This document shows positions 29,301 through 38,372 of a stretch of 64,000 nt of DNA, piece by piece. Position 1 is the stretch's first letter. Every line of letters starts with the position of its first letter. The stretch spans positions 16,158 to 80,157 of the forward strand of contig CAMVLO010000012.1 of NCBI GenBank assembly GCA_947168365.1. Direction: 5' to 3'. Origin of the DNA: UBA3824 sp017541145 (GTDB lineage Bacteria > Bacteroidota > Bacteroidia > Bacteroidales > UBA3824). Under the pieces are notes generated by a model. That model made no database searches. It had not been told where the DNA came from and saw nothing but the letters and a program-made list of their open reading frames with translations. Made by a program: the position numbers and the translations under genes.

Positions 29301-32300
29301 GATTCTACCATATTGCCTTCAAAATTATTGAAACTTACTTTTTCTTCACCAAAATATTTGTATTGTGCTTTTCCTAAGAAATTACTTTGGAGTACTTCTA
29401 TTTGAGGAGTATATCTTAGCGTAAATACTTGTTTTTGATTATACATTACAGTATCATTTTCTTCTGATACTTCAGGTATCATCAATATAACGCTACCTTT
29501 TAGATTTAATATGCTATTATTACCTTCTATTTGGTCTGCGTTATGACAAGTTCCTGCATAAATATTTAGCTTATACTCTTCAGGCAAGAGATATGCAACA
29601 AATTCACCCGTTTGTTTATCAGGATAAATTTTTACAGTTTTTGTGTCGTATTCAACTTTTGTTGAATTTTCTTTCACAAAATGAGGATATATTTTTTCGT
29701 ATTTATCATTTGTCAAATTATAATCTTTGCCTTCGGTTGCAAGACATGTGAGTGTTATTGTCAATTCGTCCGATAGATTATTTTTACTTAATGAGAATCC
29801 AACAGGTAACTCTGATTGAATACTACCTCCACATATTCTACCTACATATTTAACAAATGTACTATCGTGAAGTTTTAAACCAGATAGAATATCTTGATAA
29901 TTTAAATCGTTGCCTTTGCTATCAATAAATCTTCCTTCATTTGCAAAGGTATGTCCATTCATATAACATTTTACTTCGTGAACTCCAACAGGTACATTTA
30001 TCTTAAATTGTCCATTTTCATCTGTTGTAATAGCCATACCATATTTATCCATAGCAAGAGCACCGTCAACTTTGAAGGATACGCCTTTTACAGGTGTTGT
30101 ACCTCCATAATATACAACAGTTCCGCTAACTTCAAAACTTGATTTGTCAACAAAATTGATGGTATAATTTGTAGAATTTTCACTTAAATACCTTACTTCG
30201 TTTGTCGGGCTAAATTCGTGAGTACCTTTTCTCGGAATCAAAGTATACGCTGTACCGTTTCCGATAAAAGGAACACCTCTCAAAGAATAGTGTCCTGTAT
30301 TATCAGTAATTGCTTTGTACCACAATTGATTTTGTGTAGGTGTTTGTTCTGATGTAAAAATACCTGTGGTTGTTGCATCATTTTTGTTGTAATCACTACC
30401 AAGATAAGACATATCAAATACTTTATCATCAAAACAATAATTAAAATTGTAGTAAAGTATTAAATTTTCTTTATCTCCTAAGATATATCTATTATAATCA
30501 GAAGCAATTTCGTTTTGACTTAAACTGCGGCTAAAAATTCTAACCTCATCTATATAACCTGCAAAATTTTCACCAAATTCGCTTTGATTATTATTTGAAG
30601 TAATCGTCGCTCTTTCTTTTAACGAATTGTCCCAATCACCATTTATAAAGATAAACAAACTATCCTTATTTACACCTGCTGTTATATGTGTAAATTTCGA
30701 TGTATTGATGTCTGATTCCGATAGAATAGTTTTATTACCCGCAGTAAATTTAATTTTACCGCCAATATATTCAATTGAATACATTCCGGATTTTTCAAAA
30801 ATTTTACCTTCTGAAGTTGGTTTTACCCATGCTTGGAATGTAAATTCTTTAGTTACATCATTCAAAAACTCATTATTGTTGATTTTGGCAGTTTGTGTGG
30901 TTTCTAATGCCAAAGCAGAACTTGGAATATAATCTTTGGTTTCAACTCTGATTTCTACCGAATCTTCACCTTGATTATTTTCAAATGTTACTTGACCAAA
31001 GAAATCACCTGTTTGAGTGCGGAAACCATAAGAGGTTAATGGTGCGGTTTCTACAATTTGGCTTGCACAACCTGCTTTTCCTGTAACTCGATAACTGTAT
31101 ATTTTCCCAATTAGTGCATTTTGATCACTATAAAGAACCTTGGATGCCGATGGCGCACCTTCTACGTTTTCTATCAAATTATATTTTTCGTCAGGCTGAC
31201 CAAACTCTTTACGCTCTATTGAATAACTATCTAATGCTCCATTTACAACATCCCATCTTAGGTCTACTCTATCACTATAATAACCAGTAGAAACTTCCAA
31301 ATTTTCTATATTTCCACTTTCAATAGCCACTATTTTATCTAAATCAGGCTGTAAATCTAAAACAACTGGGTTAAATACAGAATAATTTTTACTTCCTGGA
31401 CTTACATATGCCCAATATTCAAATTCATTACATGCTTTTGTTATTAACTCCTCATATTCATAAGACAATATCCAATTATCATAATCGTCTCTTTTGATAG
31501 GAATTTCAAATTTTTGTTCTGTTGATTTTGTTATATTTTTTCTAATAACCACGATTTTAGAATTCTCTGTTAATACCAAAGAATTTGCTTCTTCCTTATC
31601 TTGATAATTATCTTTAGAATCAAGATTAATGGTTAATTTAACACCATTTATTTTATTGGGATTGTAATTAAATTCTACTAAACCATTTATTACATTAGCA
31701 TGTTTCATAGATTTATAATGACTAACTTCCGTATATAAATCCCATTGCCAAGTCTTGCTTGTTTCGGTACGTCTAATTCTATAATAAATCGGACCATTAA
31801 TATTTAATTTTCCAGTTTGGTCCACAATAGAATAAGTATTTTTGTTTGGATCAAATTTTAATACGTTCTTAGGATCAGCAACTTGATCATAAGAAAGAAA
31901 AGTATTATCCAGTGAGCGAATTACTTCAAAACCATCACCCGTTATTTGTTCATTAGGATGAGTATCGATTGTCCAAGATATTTTAGTAGCTCCGTTCTCT
32001 AAATTTTCAAATGTAACATTTTTGGGTTCAGGAAATTGATATGCTTGTAATACATGTTGATAAGTTTTAACGCACGTTTGATACTCTGATACAACATAAT
32101 AATATTTAATATACAACGTTTTAGGAGCATTACCAATATGAAATTGTATAGTTCCTTGTTTGCCATTATAACGACTCATACTACCCGATGTAGAATAAGT
32201 TGTTATCATAATAGGTTCATCTATTTCATATTTGTAGGGACAATTTCCAAAAGCGACAGGGCTTTTAGGGTTAAAATAAGTATTTTCTACTACATCAATT

Positions 32301-33538
32301 GGCTTATACTCTCTTACAACCAAATATTTTGTAGCAGTATTCATAGGAGAATCTTTATTATAGTCAGGGTTACGATATACCTCATCGTCAGAAAAACGCT
32401 CATTAATATATTCTAACAACTTATCCTCGTTTTCAATTTCGTCAATAGATATATTATCCCATTTTTTATAATCATAACATAGTTCAACTGTACCAAAAAC
32501 ATTAACATCTGCGCTTGGGTCGGTGTCATCGGGATTGTCGCCCTCTGTTGGTTCATCGTTGTTAGGGTCTTCAGGGTTGTTGCCCTCTGTTGGTTCATCG
32601 TTGTTAGTGGCATCTGAGTTATCTCCCTCTGTTGATTCACTCTCGTTATGGTTATCGTCGTTGTCTCCTTCTATCGGGGCTATGTAATTAGGATTTTTTA
32701 CCAACTTATAAGTTCTATATGTAAAATAATAAGGTACATTACCATTTTCTATTGGTTTTGTTGCATCAAAATTTACATTCGATTTTGCTTGTTCGAGAGC
32801 TGGTTTAACATAAAAAGGGGTTTCTTCTGCTGCAACTTCACCAGAATAGTCAAAATAACAACTATTAGAAGCACCTGAATTCGATACTGATACCTCATAA
32901 AAACCCGGCTTAGAACTTAATTTTGAAGTAATGGTAGGCACACTAAACCTTGGGAAATTTCCTCCATTTATGGTTACATCTTCATGTGTGTCATTACGAG
33001 CATTCTTAGCAACTTTAACGTGCCCTGAAAAACTAAACGACTGTCCTTGATAGTTCATGAGTATATCAGGAGAAAAATACACATATACAGTAGAGGTTGA
33101 CCAATCTCCAACTGTATTGTAAACGAATCTACCATTAAAAAATTTTATATTACCATTTTTTTCTATTCCATAAGCTTTGCATATAATAGAGGGATTTTCA
33201 ATACGTTGATCTATCCACATATTATCATCATTTTTTTGATCATCAGTACCAAAATAAAGAACCGCTCCAAGATTACGTCCTCCTATATTTAACGATAAAG
33301 TAACATAATCAAGATAATCATCTCTACCGTCTTGATCATAATAGTCGAATCTAAATTTTATATAACCTTGATCCAAATGGTTTTCGTAACCATTCCGAAG
33401 AGATTCTGTTATTCGGTGTGCCATTGCCGTTTGATTTCCTATTGCTATCAGAAATAGCGATAGGAAAACCAAAATTTTTAGATATTTCTCATAGATTGGC
33501 ACGCAAAAATGAGAAAAATAGGTTGTTTTGTTCTCCAT
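23306..33538 (-). CDS. Giant T9SS-secreted LamG-domain surface protein
   Basis: At 3410 aa this is the largest gene here. A hydrophobic signal segment lies at about residues 19-40, after a longer than usual N-terminus (MENKTTYFSHF). Then: beta-rich and fibronectin-like segments; an E/P/T/D/N-rich linker with three degenerate EPTEGDN-type repeats at about 299-346; a LamG/concanavalin-like domain (about 869-1036, FTFQAWVKP...GYIDEVRIFSRSLS); a carboxypeptidase-regulatory-like beta-sandwich (about 1129-1196); two more LamG domains (about 2322-2500 and 2524-2716); the domain shared with the neighbouring lipoprotein (2926-3046); and a C-terminal T9SS type A sorting domain (about 3322-3410: NIFDALGRQVYTSE ... 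GLFVVKVIIDNKHFIEKFIKK). It is therefore expected on the surface or released, and probably binds glycans or matrix. No catalytic motif was seen. Confidence 0.88.
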   Translation of the reverse strand: MENKTTYFSHFCVPIYEKYLKILVFLSLFLIAIGNQTAMAHRITESLRNGYENHLDQGYIKFRFDYYDQDGRDDYLDYVTLSLNIGGRNLGAVLYFGTDDQKNDDNMWIDQRIENPSIICKAYGIEKNGNIKFFNGRFVYNTVGDWSTSTVYVYFSPDILMNYQGQSFSFSGHVKVAKNARNDTHEDVTINGGNFPRFSVPTITSKLSSKPGFYEVSVSNSGASNSCYFDYSGEVAAEETPFYVKPALEQAKSNVNFDATKPIENGNVPYYFTYRTYKLVKNPNYIAPIEGDNDDNHNESESTEGDNSDATNNDEPTEGNNPEDPNNDEPTEGDNPDDTDPSADVNVFGTVELCYDYKKWDNISIDEIENEDKLLEYINERFSDDEVYRNPDYNKDSPMNTATKYLVVREYKPIDVVENTYFNPKSPVAFGNCPYKYEIDEPIMITTYSTSGSMSRYNGKQGTIQFHIGNAPKTLYIKYYYVVSEYQTCVKTYQHVLQAYQFPEPKNVTFENLENGATKISWTIDTHPNEQITGDGFEVIRSLDNTFLSYDQVADPKNVLKFDPNKNTYSIVDQTGKLNINGPIYYRIRRTETSKTWQWDLYTEVSHYKSMKHANVINGLVEFNYNPNKINGVKLTINLDSKDNYQDKEEANSLVLTENSKIVVIRKNITKSTEQKFEIPIKRDDYDNWILSYEYEELITKACNEFEYWAYVSPGSKNYSVFNPVVLDLQPDLDKIVAIESGNIENLEVSTGYYSDRVDLRWDVVNGALDSYSIERKEFGQPDEKYNLIENVEGAPSASKVLYSDQNALIGKIYSYRVTGKAGCASQIVETAPLTSYGFRTQTGDFFGQVTFENNQGEDSVEIRVETKDYIPSSALALETTQTAKINNNEFLNDVTKEFTFQAWVKPTSEGKIFEKSGMYSIEYIGGKIKFTAGNKTILSESDINTSKFTHITAGVNKDSLFIFINGDWDNSLKERATITSNNNQSEFGENFAGYIDEVRIFSRSLSQNEIASDYNRYILGDKENLILYYNFNYCFDDKVFDMSYLGSDYNKNDATTTGIFTSEQTPTQNQLWYKAITDNTGHYSLRGVPFIGNGTAYTLIPRKGTHEFSPTNEVRYLSENSTNYTINFVDKSSFEVSGTVVYYGGTTPVKGVSFKVDGALAMDKYGMAITTDENGQFKINVPVGVHEVKCYMNGHTFANEGRFIDSKGNDLNYQDILSGLKLHDSTFVKYVGRICGGSIQSELPVGFSLSKNNLSDELTITLTCLATEGKDYNLTNDKYEKIYPHFVKENSTKVEYDTKTVKIYPDKQTGEFVAYLLPEEYKLNIYAGTCHNADQIEGNNSILNLKGSVILMIPEVSEENDTVMYNQKQVFTLRYTPQIEVLQSNFLGKAQYKYFGEEKVSFNNFEGNMVESVVWSEDKGYTFDYPVFESLNTYYFTVNAFEEYRHCENSDIFERVPTSDAKVTFTNQLAATGLSEDQMKDYPSTIELDTMGFGLYAFKCGEPELTSGLKTISAKFVYGNSNTSINWDNPLGNPAGQAYVLGSHVNGADFVTAGPIDLIAILRDPPGTNSYSYIEKGTTITKNKQLTVSVINEGDDLMGVGTRTRTSSVNTAGTPATQTGTVTELTDEENKNKHGLYHKEEFHNDYTWSKSVTLTTRYQTSDSPDMVGADADLFIGNSTNVGVGTTNDVVIIPRDEYEQIKSSVIKTYKVTDDYAMIQQEGINLESSFGTVFAYSRRHIAEVVIPQLEEIRNNILIESYGKSKEQLQTLANSSKKAYYYSTVAPEDETFGTDETYQQILPNDKKQYVDTIKSLNQSIDRWLSALERNDKEKIQANNLVKNFSFEGGGSNVEYSMETGVGSTENFYFTIALGYSNDIESDGTFMGVKREFHIQEKAFTEDGYNWTYDEQKTNTIGFVLVDENPDDYFSVDVFHKYADTEEKEKENKDQDSFDEDEVVDELKGTGSTFETFIFRTRGGVSSCPYEGETKADYWKGHENVVIDQATKRLEVPQISIVDGNFREYVPSGDKASFKLSMKNNSEAHKDVYFYVMIDETSNPDGAILAIDGTTIGGQKLQYLVPAGEEVFKTLTVEKGTALNYDDLKLIMLSQCQDDIADTVSFTVHFTPTCTNVELYEPEQGWKYNTELDKAFDVASNDTSYFKTILIDGFDVNYTDFEHIELQYKAGSESKNWTTLISFYADEELCQQQKENGLNVALVKDNLTSIGRLKYDWFFNASDNLYDVRAVSVCKINNEPVYTYSEIASGVKDMYRPRLFGNAEPADGVLDPNDVIKVSFNESILGGYLTQNSFSVTGIRNGAQTNHSTAIELDGKTSYMETEFDRNLKSKGFTIETWFNKYQNQNGVIFSHGVIGNQLELKLNENNTLTLSINGSDYTSKTLLDNGKAIYNDNWYHVALVQSEDGFATVYFNFEPVITNEYVGEYTSNGKFVVGSALNHGNNFNGAIDNARIWTTKLTSGQLQINSNVQLSGSESGLLDYYPMDEGRGNSTSDRARSVDLHLNNCQWVLPKGYAVEFNGNGYLELPAGAAVTTEDNDFTLEFWFKTTSQNGTIIGNGLGDGTDFGGSNGLFNIGFENNTLTINHNGFKHQVPGTYNDGAWHQMVYTLSRSNGRAYIYMDAKLQSYFESDNVDGLQYDKLYAGARVYQKNTITESDDFQIDNYIVGAIDEIKVWKLYKPQTMVEKALNEKNLGNEIGLQLYYPFEYYFTNNIGLEELGEYSLDKTTVNKIDKYNLTFVNSSFTSDHAPLKDAGSVSQLNYTYVYSDDAIVINLTEPADRIENTIVTFTVQNVYDLNGNKMLSPITWTAYINKNQLVWDEDLVELEKGLKEPLEYKTSFSNKGGSIINYQISNLPSWMKVAETTGTINPVSTQNITFVVDQNLGTGVYDQDIYLTNLDTKVTDILSFNITVNGDKPEWKVNPSDYQYNMVIICKMRFNGVFSTDKRDMIAAFHNDTCVGVGYSQYSPEADMWYVMLTVYGNKPQIANYKYRMWCASTGLTYQAEYDKVYSLDIFKNDNYFGTPATPVIFDGKETRYESIHLNKNWNWISFNLTNENLEKGTTAYLGTNFDKNDLIKSLTAQNSYSPTNKEWQGSNLVLDNQHMYMFRASADKDLSISGSLVDIANTPILAKANQWSYISYLPLVVMETEKALADYDAEDNDIIKGIDGFSMYYRNNWIGNLDYMEPGRGYMIFNTSNQDKTFHYSAKTISKNSVENINHKENIYADNMNIIAKADIEDNQTLYAVDSYGKEFKADKVTIGTQNYYFITVGGQSANDISFVVRDNNNQQISDQIIKYQSNKVIGDISAPFLISFDENTTSVDVYPTIVDNLVNINAKNIKHSIQINIFDALGRQVYTSEKIDVENNYQTEINTSNYSKGLFVVKVIIDNKHFIEKFIKK
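32537..32640 (-). repeat. Coding repeat in the giant surface gene
   Basis: About two and a half degenerate units of roughly 42 bp encode (D/N)NDEPTEG(D/N)N(P/S)(E/D)(D/A) linkers. CCCTCTGTTGGTTCATCGTT recurs at 42-60 bp spacing on the plus strand. Probably a flexible spacer able to change length. Confidence 0.7.
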
Positions 33539-33903
33539 AATAAATTAAATTATTAAGTTGTTATTATATATATTTTCTGTGCAATTCAATACTATTTAGT
33601 ACTTTAACTCTATTTAATATGATTTAACACTAATTTATTTAAATTAAACGACAAACTCAAAAAAAGGTTTCAAATTATTTAAACTTTAGAAAAAAATTTA
33701 AAAAAACAAAATTATTTCGTAACTCGCATTTTAACGTAGATACTTTGCGATGTTAACAATCAACAAAAAAAATCATCTTTTCTCTATATACTTTTCGCGT
33801 AAAAAAAAATAATAGACTACACAATTATTTGGAATATACGAAAGGCGTTTCTTTTTTTTGGGACAACAATATTTTTTTAACTTCCTATCAAAACGCTATC
33901 AAC
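33539..33903. other. Leader/promoter region of the surface operon
   Basis: 365 bp of AT-rich, gene-free sequence upstream of the giant gene. TAATTTTG on the minus strand at 33707-33714 fits the -7 consensus, which would leave a leader of roughly 165 nt. No further structure recognised. Confidence 0.4.
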
Positions 33904-33944
33904 AATCAGCTGAATCTTACTTTTTTTATAAGATTCAGCTGATT
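33904..33944 (-). terminator. Hairpin at the end of the YjbR-like gene
   Basis: AATCAGCTGAATCTTA (33904-33919) and TAAGATTCAGCTGATT (33929-33944) form a perfect 16-bp stem with a T-rich loop, adjoining the stop codon at 33943. A T run after the stem on the minus strand is weak, so efficiency is uncertain. Confidence 0.55.
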
Positions 33945-34302
33945 ATAATACATTTTTCAATAATTCGTCTTTCGTTTTCTTCGGAATTTTTTTCCAAACC
34001 TCGTCGTAAGAATGTTTTACAAGTTCAAATATCAAACTGTCACTAACATCCTCATTGAAACGGATTTGGTTCCAATATTTTTTGTTCCAATGGAACGCTC
34101 CTTCTATCGCAGAATACTCGGCACGAAGTTCCAAAGCCTTTTCGGGATCACATTTCATAGTTGCAATATCGTTGACTGTCATTGAAATACAGGCAAAAAT
34201 CTTGTTACAAATTCTAAACGTAAGAAGATCCTCATCAAAAGGAAAATCCTCTGTAACATACGGTAACGAAAGACAATATTCTCTAAATTTTTCTACGTTC
34301 AT
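33943..34302 (-). CDS. MmcQ/YjbR family DNA-binding-like protein
   Basis: The 119-aa product matches the YjbR (CyaY-like fold) family: MNVEKFREYCLSLPYVTEDF, FRICNKIFACISM, LELRAEYSAIEGAFHWNKKY, and SYDEVWKKIPKK. The frame extends 14 codons further up, but the family's N-terminus starts at the ATG at 34302, so I use that. Annotated widely as DNA-binding; the biological role is unproven. Stand-alone gene divergent from the cation efflux gene. Confidence 0.88.
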   Translation of the reverse strand: MNVEKFREYCLSLPYVTEDFPFDEDLLTFRICNKIFACISMTVNDIATMKCDPEKALELRAEYSAIEGAFHWNKKYWNQIRFNEDVSDSLIFELVKHSYDEVWKKIPKKTKDELLKNVL

Positions 34303-34403
34303 TTGTAAAGATAATTTATTTTCAGCAAACTTAAATATTTTCATGAAAAGTTACAAAAAAATGATGTTCAAAAAAAATAGCCACTCATTTTCATAAAATA
34401 ATT

Positions 34404-34411
34404 TATCTTTG
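34404..34411 (+). promoter_or_regulatory. -7 box of the cation efflux gene
   Basis: TATCTTTG lies 26 bp before the ATG at 34438, in the divergent region shared with the YjbR-like gene. No consensus -33 box seen. Confidence 0.5.
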
Positions 34412-34437
34412 CGACATCAATTCTAAATCATTTTATC

Positions 34438-35361
34438 ATGGAACAATCTGACCGTGAAAAGAAAATTTACCGCGTAACACTCAAAGGCAGTGCGGTAAAC
34501 ATGTTTTTGGTGGTAGCAAAATTTGCAGCAGGAATTATAGGAAGTTCGGCGGCGATGATTGCCGATGCTGTACATTCTTTGTCGGATTTTATAACTGATT
34601 TTGTGGTTGTTGCGTTCGTAAAATTAAGTTCAAAACCACAAGATTCCGACCACGACTACGGACACGGAAAATACGAAACTCTCGCAACTGCATTTATCGG
34701 TATTTTACTGTTTTTTGTAGGTGCTTTGCTGTTTTACAACGGCATTTCTAAAATTTACAACGTTGTAAAAGGCGAAATTTTACCTGTCCCCGGAATTGTA
34801 GCTTTTATAGTTGCAATCCTAAGTATTGCGCTGAAAGAATGGGCATACAGATTTACGGTAAAAGTCGGCAAAGAAGTTGATTCACAAGTTGTTATTGCAA
34901 ACGCATGGCATCATAGGACAGACTCGTTGTCGTCCGTTGCAACGGCGGCGGGCGTGGGAATGGCTTTTTTCTTGGGCAACAAATGGACAGTTTTTGATCC
35001 GATTGCTGCGGCGCTGGTAAGCATTTTTATAATCAAAACCGCTTACGATTTAATCAAACAATCTTTTGGAGAACTTTTGGAGCAAAGTCTGCCGCTGGAA
35101 ATTGAAGACCGTATTGTAAAAATCGCAGAATCAGAGCCCGAAGTAAGCGATGTTCACGGACTAAAAACTCGCAGAATAGGCAACCGTATCGCAATAGAAA
35201 TGCACTTCAGACTTCCGGCAAATATATCGCTTTATCATGCTCATTGTCATGCTACTAACATCGAACACAAATTAAAACAAGAGTTCGGAAAAAGCACGCA
35301 TATTTCGATACATTTTGAACCGGAAAAAATTAACGGAGAATATTGTTGTCCTGATAACTAA
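34438..35361 (+). CDS. Cation diffusion facilitator (CDF) efflux transporter
   Basis: The 307-aa inner-membrane protein has six hydrophobic helices over residues 15-210 and a cytoplasmic C-terminal domain (about 215-300). Metal-site motifs are plain: AADAV-type IADAVHSLSDFITDF in helix 2 (H-x3-D) and ANAWHHRTDSLSSVATA in helix 5 (H-x3-D), the two halves of the site used for Zn, Fe, Mn or Co export by proton antiport. DHDYGHGKYET between helices 2 and 3 is also characteristic. The exact metal cannot be read from sequence. The C-terminus (INGEYCCPDN) adds a Cys pair. Confidence 0.93.
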   Translation: MEQSDREKKIYRVTLKGSAVNMFLVVAKFAAGIIGSSAAMIADAVHSLSDFITDFVVVAFVKLSSKPQDSDHDYGHGKYETLATAFIGILLFFVGALLFYNGISKIYNVVKGEILPVPGIVAFIVAILSIALKEWAYRFTVKVGKEVDSQVVIANAWHHRTDSLSSVATAAGVGMAFFLGNKWTVFDPIAAALVSIFIIKTAYDLIKQSFGELLEQSLPLEIEDRIVKIAESEPEVSDVHGLKTRRIGNRIAIEMHFRLPANISLYHAHCHATNIEHKLKQEFGKSTHISIHFEPEKINGEYCCPDN

Positions 35362-35367
35362 AAAAAG

Positions 35368-36948
35368 TTATTCTTGTTTTACAAATCTTTTACCGTTCCA
35401 GATGAACATATCGTTATCAATTTTGAGTCCGTTGTTCTCGGTAAAAATTGCGGGAGAAGAAGTGTAGATGTTTTCTACTTTGGCTACAGCCGCCGCAATT
35501 TCGGGTTCGAGGGTTACTCGCATAAGTGTACCATTTCTAATCTCATCAAAAACATAACTATAAAAATTGAACGATGTTGGAGTTGCCTCGTCATCAGCTT
35601 CATTCGGATTGTTACCTTTTAGCCACGCCACATATTCGTAAACCTTAACAGAGCCGTCTATAAGTGGAAAAGATTTAAAGACATGCACATAAGAAGACTC
35701 CGCCCCCGGATTGTAAATATTAACTCCGTCCTCGGTCTTATTATCCTCATACTCAGAATCCTCACGGTCATCGTAATTTAGTAGCGGATTGTTATCGCCC
35801 TCCCTTTTATGTTCCTTAATCAACAAATGCCAAATTTGCTTATTTACTTCGGTTTTGTCCTTATAAATTTTAATAAACTGAATTTCATTGTCACGTCCGC
35901 AATAAAATTCAATTATAGAGCCATTGTTTTTGATATAAGAATGATTCCCATCATGCACATAATTATAAAGATTATCCGCTACTTCAGAATCCAATACACT
36001 TCCTACACCTAATGAATTGAACCCACCGGCGAACCAATATTTATAACAATAAGTCAAACTATAAACTGTTATAGTGTCAATTTTGCCGTCGTCAGAGAGC
36101 GAAATCTTAAACTCTTTTTTGCCATTGTGGTTATAAAACATCGTATGCCCCACAGTATTGATGTCAAACCCAGGCAATTTATTAGGCGGAATATCTCCCA
36201 AACGAATTTCACCTAAACCATTTTCATTAATAAAACCCAATTCTAAATCATCAGATTCAATAGAATGAAATGTATCACCGTTGAATTTAAAAGATAAAGC
36301 AAAATCACTTGAATATTCTCCTGTAATAAAAGTTTTTAAAATTCCGTCATTAGATATTATGTAATAAACATAATTTGGGTTAAATCTTTTTTTGGCATTT
36401 GTAAAATCAGGGTCATCGGGTTTGTAAAACCACAAAGGCTCTACATTACAAAAATCATCAAATGAAGGTTTTGGTAAAATTTCTTTATCTTCTACAACTT
36501 TGCCATCTATATATGTGTACGCCTTAAACAACATGTAGTCAATTCCGCCATCTCCAACAATCGATTCCTCCTCTACACCATAAAATGCAACATATCCGCC
36601 ACCGTTTTTGGGTAAACAAGTAACACTCTCTACAATTACAGTTTCTTCATCAACTTCGGACTTCCGAATAAATGTGTGTTTATCTTCTTCATCACGTCCA
36701 ACAGCCGGTGCAGTTACAGTAGAATCGGGACAAATTTGTTTATATACCAAATAAGCAAAATATTCAGCTGACGTATCAACGGGCTTAGAATCGTGATTAA
36801 TTACTGTATTTTTTACCTCAATATCTTCATTCGTAATTGACTGAGAATTATTAGTTGACGAACCGCCACTCGATGCCGACAAAACTATCAACACAGCAAC
36901 AACGATGCTACACAAAGAATTAATATTTTTAGACTTAATTATATTCAT
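35368..36948 (-). CDS. Exported protein of unknown function
   Basis: A 526-aa precursor with a hydrophobic signal (residues about 10-27) and a Ser/Gly/Asn-rich start to the mature part (SASSGGSSTNNSQS); there is no lipobox Cys. The body is rich in Asp, Asn and aromatic residues with beta-type spacing, and has an acidic linker near 385-410 (NYDDREDSEYEDNKTED). I do not recognise a family. Its stop converges on that of the CDF gene, 6 bp apart. It is likely periplasmic or surface-bound. Confidence 0.65.
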   Translation of the reverse strand: MNIIKSKNINSLCSIVVAVLIVLSASSGGSSTNNSQSITNEDIEVKNTVINHDSKPVDTSAEYFAYLVYKQICPDSTVTAPAVGRDEEDKHTFIRKSEVDEETVIVESVTCLPKNGGGYVAFYGVEEESIVGDGGIDYMLFKAYTYIDGKVVEDKEILPKPSFDDFCNVEPLWFYKPDDPDFTNAKKRFNPNYVYYIISNDGILKTFITGEYSSDFALSFKFNGDTFHSIESDDLELGFINENGLGEIRLGDIPPNKLPGFDINTVGHTMFYNHNGKKEFKISLSDDGKIDTITVYSLTYCYKYWFAGGFNSLGVGSVLDSEVADNLYNYVHDGNHSYIKNNGSIIEFYCGRDNEIQFIKIYKDKTEVNKQIWHLLIKEHKREGDNNPLLNYDDREDSEYEDNKTEDGVNIYNPGAESSYVHVFKSFPLIDGSVKVYEYVAWLKGNNPNEADDEATPTSFNFYSYVFDEIRNGTLMRVTLEPEIAAAVAKVENIYTSSPAIFTENNGLKIDNDMFIWNGKRFVKQE

Positions 36949-36978
36949 GATTAAAATTTTACAAATAAAATAAAAAAA

Positions 36979-37443
36979 TTAGAATTCAAAATCCAAAGGT
37001 TTTTGAAAACCGTCTTTATCTTTAAGACCTGTTACATGACCAAGATTATTATTCATTGAACCTTTGATATTTTTCAGATAAAACACCTTGAAAATAGGAT
37101 TGTCAACGTCATCCTTGTAAAGTTGGTTTACAATACTGCTTTTCTCGATAATCATCTGTTTTACAACTGAATTATCTTCAAAAACCGCCTCAGCACTAAA
37201 CCTTATCCATTGAGAAAGCATCGGATCTTTTTCAAGTTTAGAACCGCAAAGTTCCAAATTCGGGTTCTGTTGTAACTCACTAAAAATTAGTTTTTTACTA
37301 TTAGTACAAAACCACAGTTTATTATCATAAATTACCATATATTGCATTGGACGCACCTTGGGTTTTCCGTCTAAACCGATTGTCGCCATAAATTGAAGAC
37401 CGATACTATCAAGACACTCAGCAAGCATTTCTAACGTTACCAT
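36979..37443 (-). CDS. Pyridoxamine 5'-phosphate oxidase-like flavin-binding protein
   Basis: The 154-aa product resembles small split-barrel PNPOx-like proteins: FMATIGLDGKPKVRPMQYMV near 17-36, LWFCTNSKKLIFSELQQNPN near 43-62, then LELCGSK and WIRFSAEAVF. These bind FMN or F420-type flavins and reduce unknown substrates. The frame extends two codons upstream from a TTG, but ATG at 37443 gives a normal family start. About 155 residues is the usual length. No operon partner; the unknown exported gene starts 30 bp downstream and could be co-transcribed. Confidence 0.85.
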   Translation of the reverse strand: MVTLEMLAECLDSIGLQFMATIGLDGKPKVRPMQYMVIYDNKLWFCTNSKKLIFSELQQNPNLELCGSKLEKDPMLSQWIRFSAEAVFEDNSVVKQMIIEKSSIVNQLYKDDVDNPIFKVFYLKNIKGSMNNNLGHVTGLKDKDGFQKPLDFEF

Positions 37444-37564
37444 AAGCAAAATCTATTTATAATATTTTTTTTCGCAAAAGTAGAAAATTCTAATCATAAA
37501 AAATAAATTATTTTCGTAACATCACCCTCCGATTTCGTACTGTTTTTCTTGTTTTTATCCTCAG

Positions 37565-38372
37565 ACATTGTTATATTTGCACCAAATCTTAAAACGCATT
37601 TTAACGATATGGCACACGTAGTAAATCCAATATACGACACTGTCTTCAAATATATAATGCAAGACGAGAAGGTAGCAAAGGTGTTGATTGGCAACATCTT
37701 GAAAACAAAAGTCGTGTCTATTCAGATGAATAACAACGAATATGCGGCGATGCTGCCCGACGGTAAAAAGGTGTTCAAATTGGATTTCTCAGCCACGATT
37801 TTGGATCGCGAAGGTAAGCATCAACTTGTTCATATCGAAGTTCAAAAAGCGTTGGAAGAAGGCGAGATAATGCGTTTCCGTCATTATCTCGGAGCCATTT
37901 ACATGGACTCAACCAAGAAATATCAGGAAACTATCAAGAATTCCAAGACCCAAGAAGAAATCACCGTGGAGCATCCTCTGCCGATACACACCATTTATAT
38001 TTTGGGACATGAACTCGGCTCCGGTCTCAACAAATCTGTAATGCACGGCGAAAATATTTTCAAGGATCAAGACGGGAACATCATTCAAATTCCACCTGAC
38101 AACGATTATCTCAACGGTCTTACTCATACCGTTTCCTTTGTGATTGCACCACTAACCAAGAAAAATGTCAAGACGCACCTTGACCGACTATTGTCCATAT
38201 TCAGCGATTGTGAGCCAAACAAAGAGGAAATCGAAATTGATGAATATTTCGATGATTCTGACGACTACCGCACATTGATGAAAGCTTTGCAAAAGGCATC
38301 CGTTGACAAGCAACTTCGCGGCAACCTCGAACTCGAACAATACGAATGGGCTAAACAGACCAAACTGATGAA
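37565..38372 (+). repeat. 808-bp direct repeat, copy A
   Basis: This block is identical by line-by-line reading to 38646-39453. It spans 44 bp of leader (including the -7 box TATATTTG at 37572-37579) and the first 255 codons of the Rpn-like gene, and stops inside the coiled linker. Confidence 0.9.
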
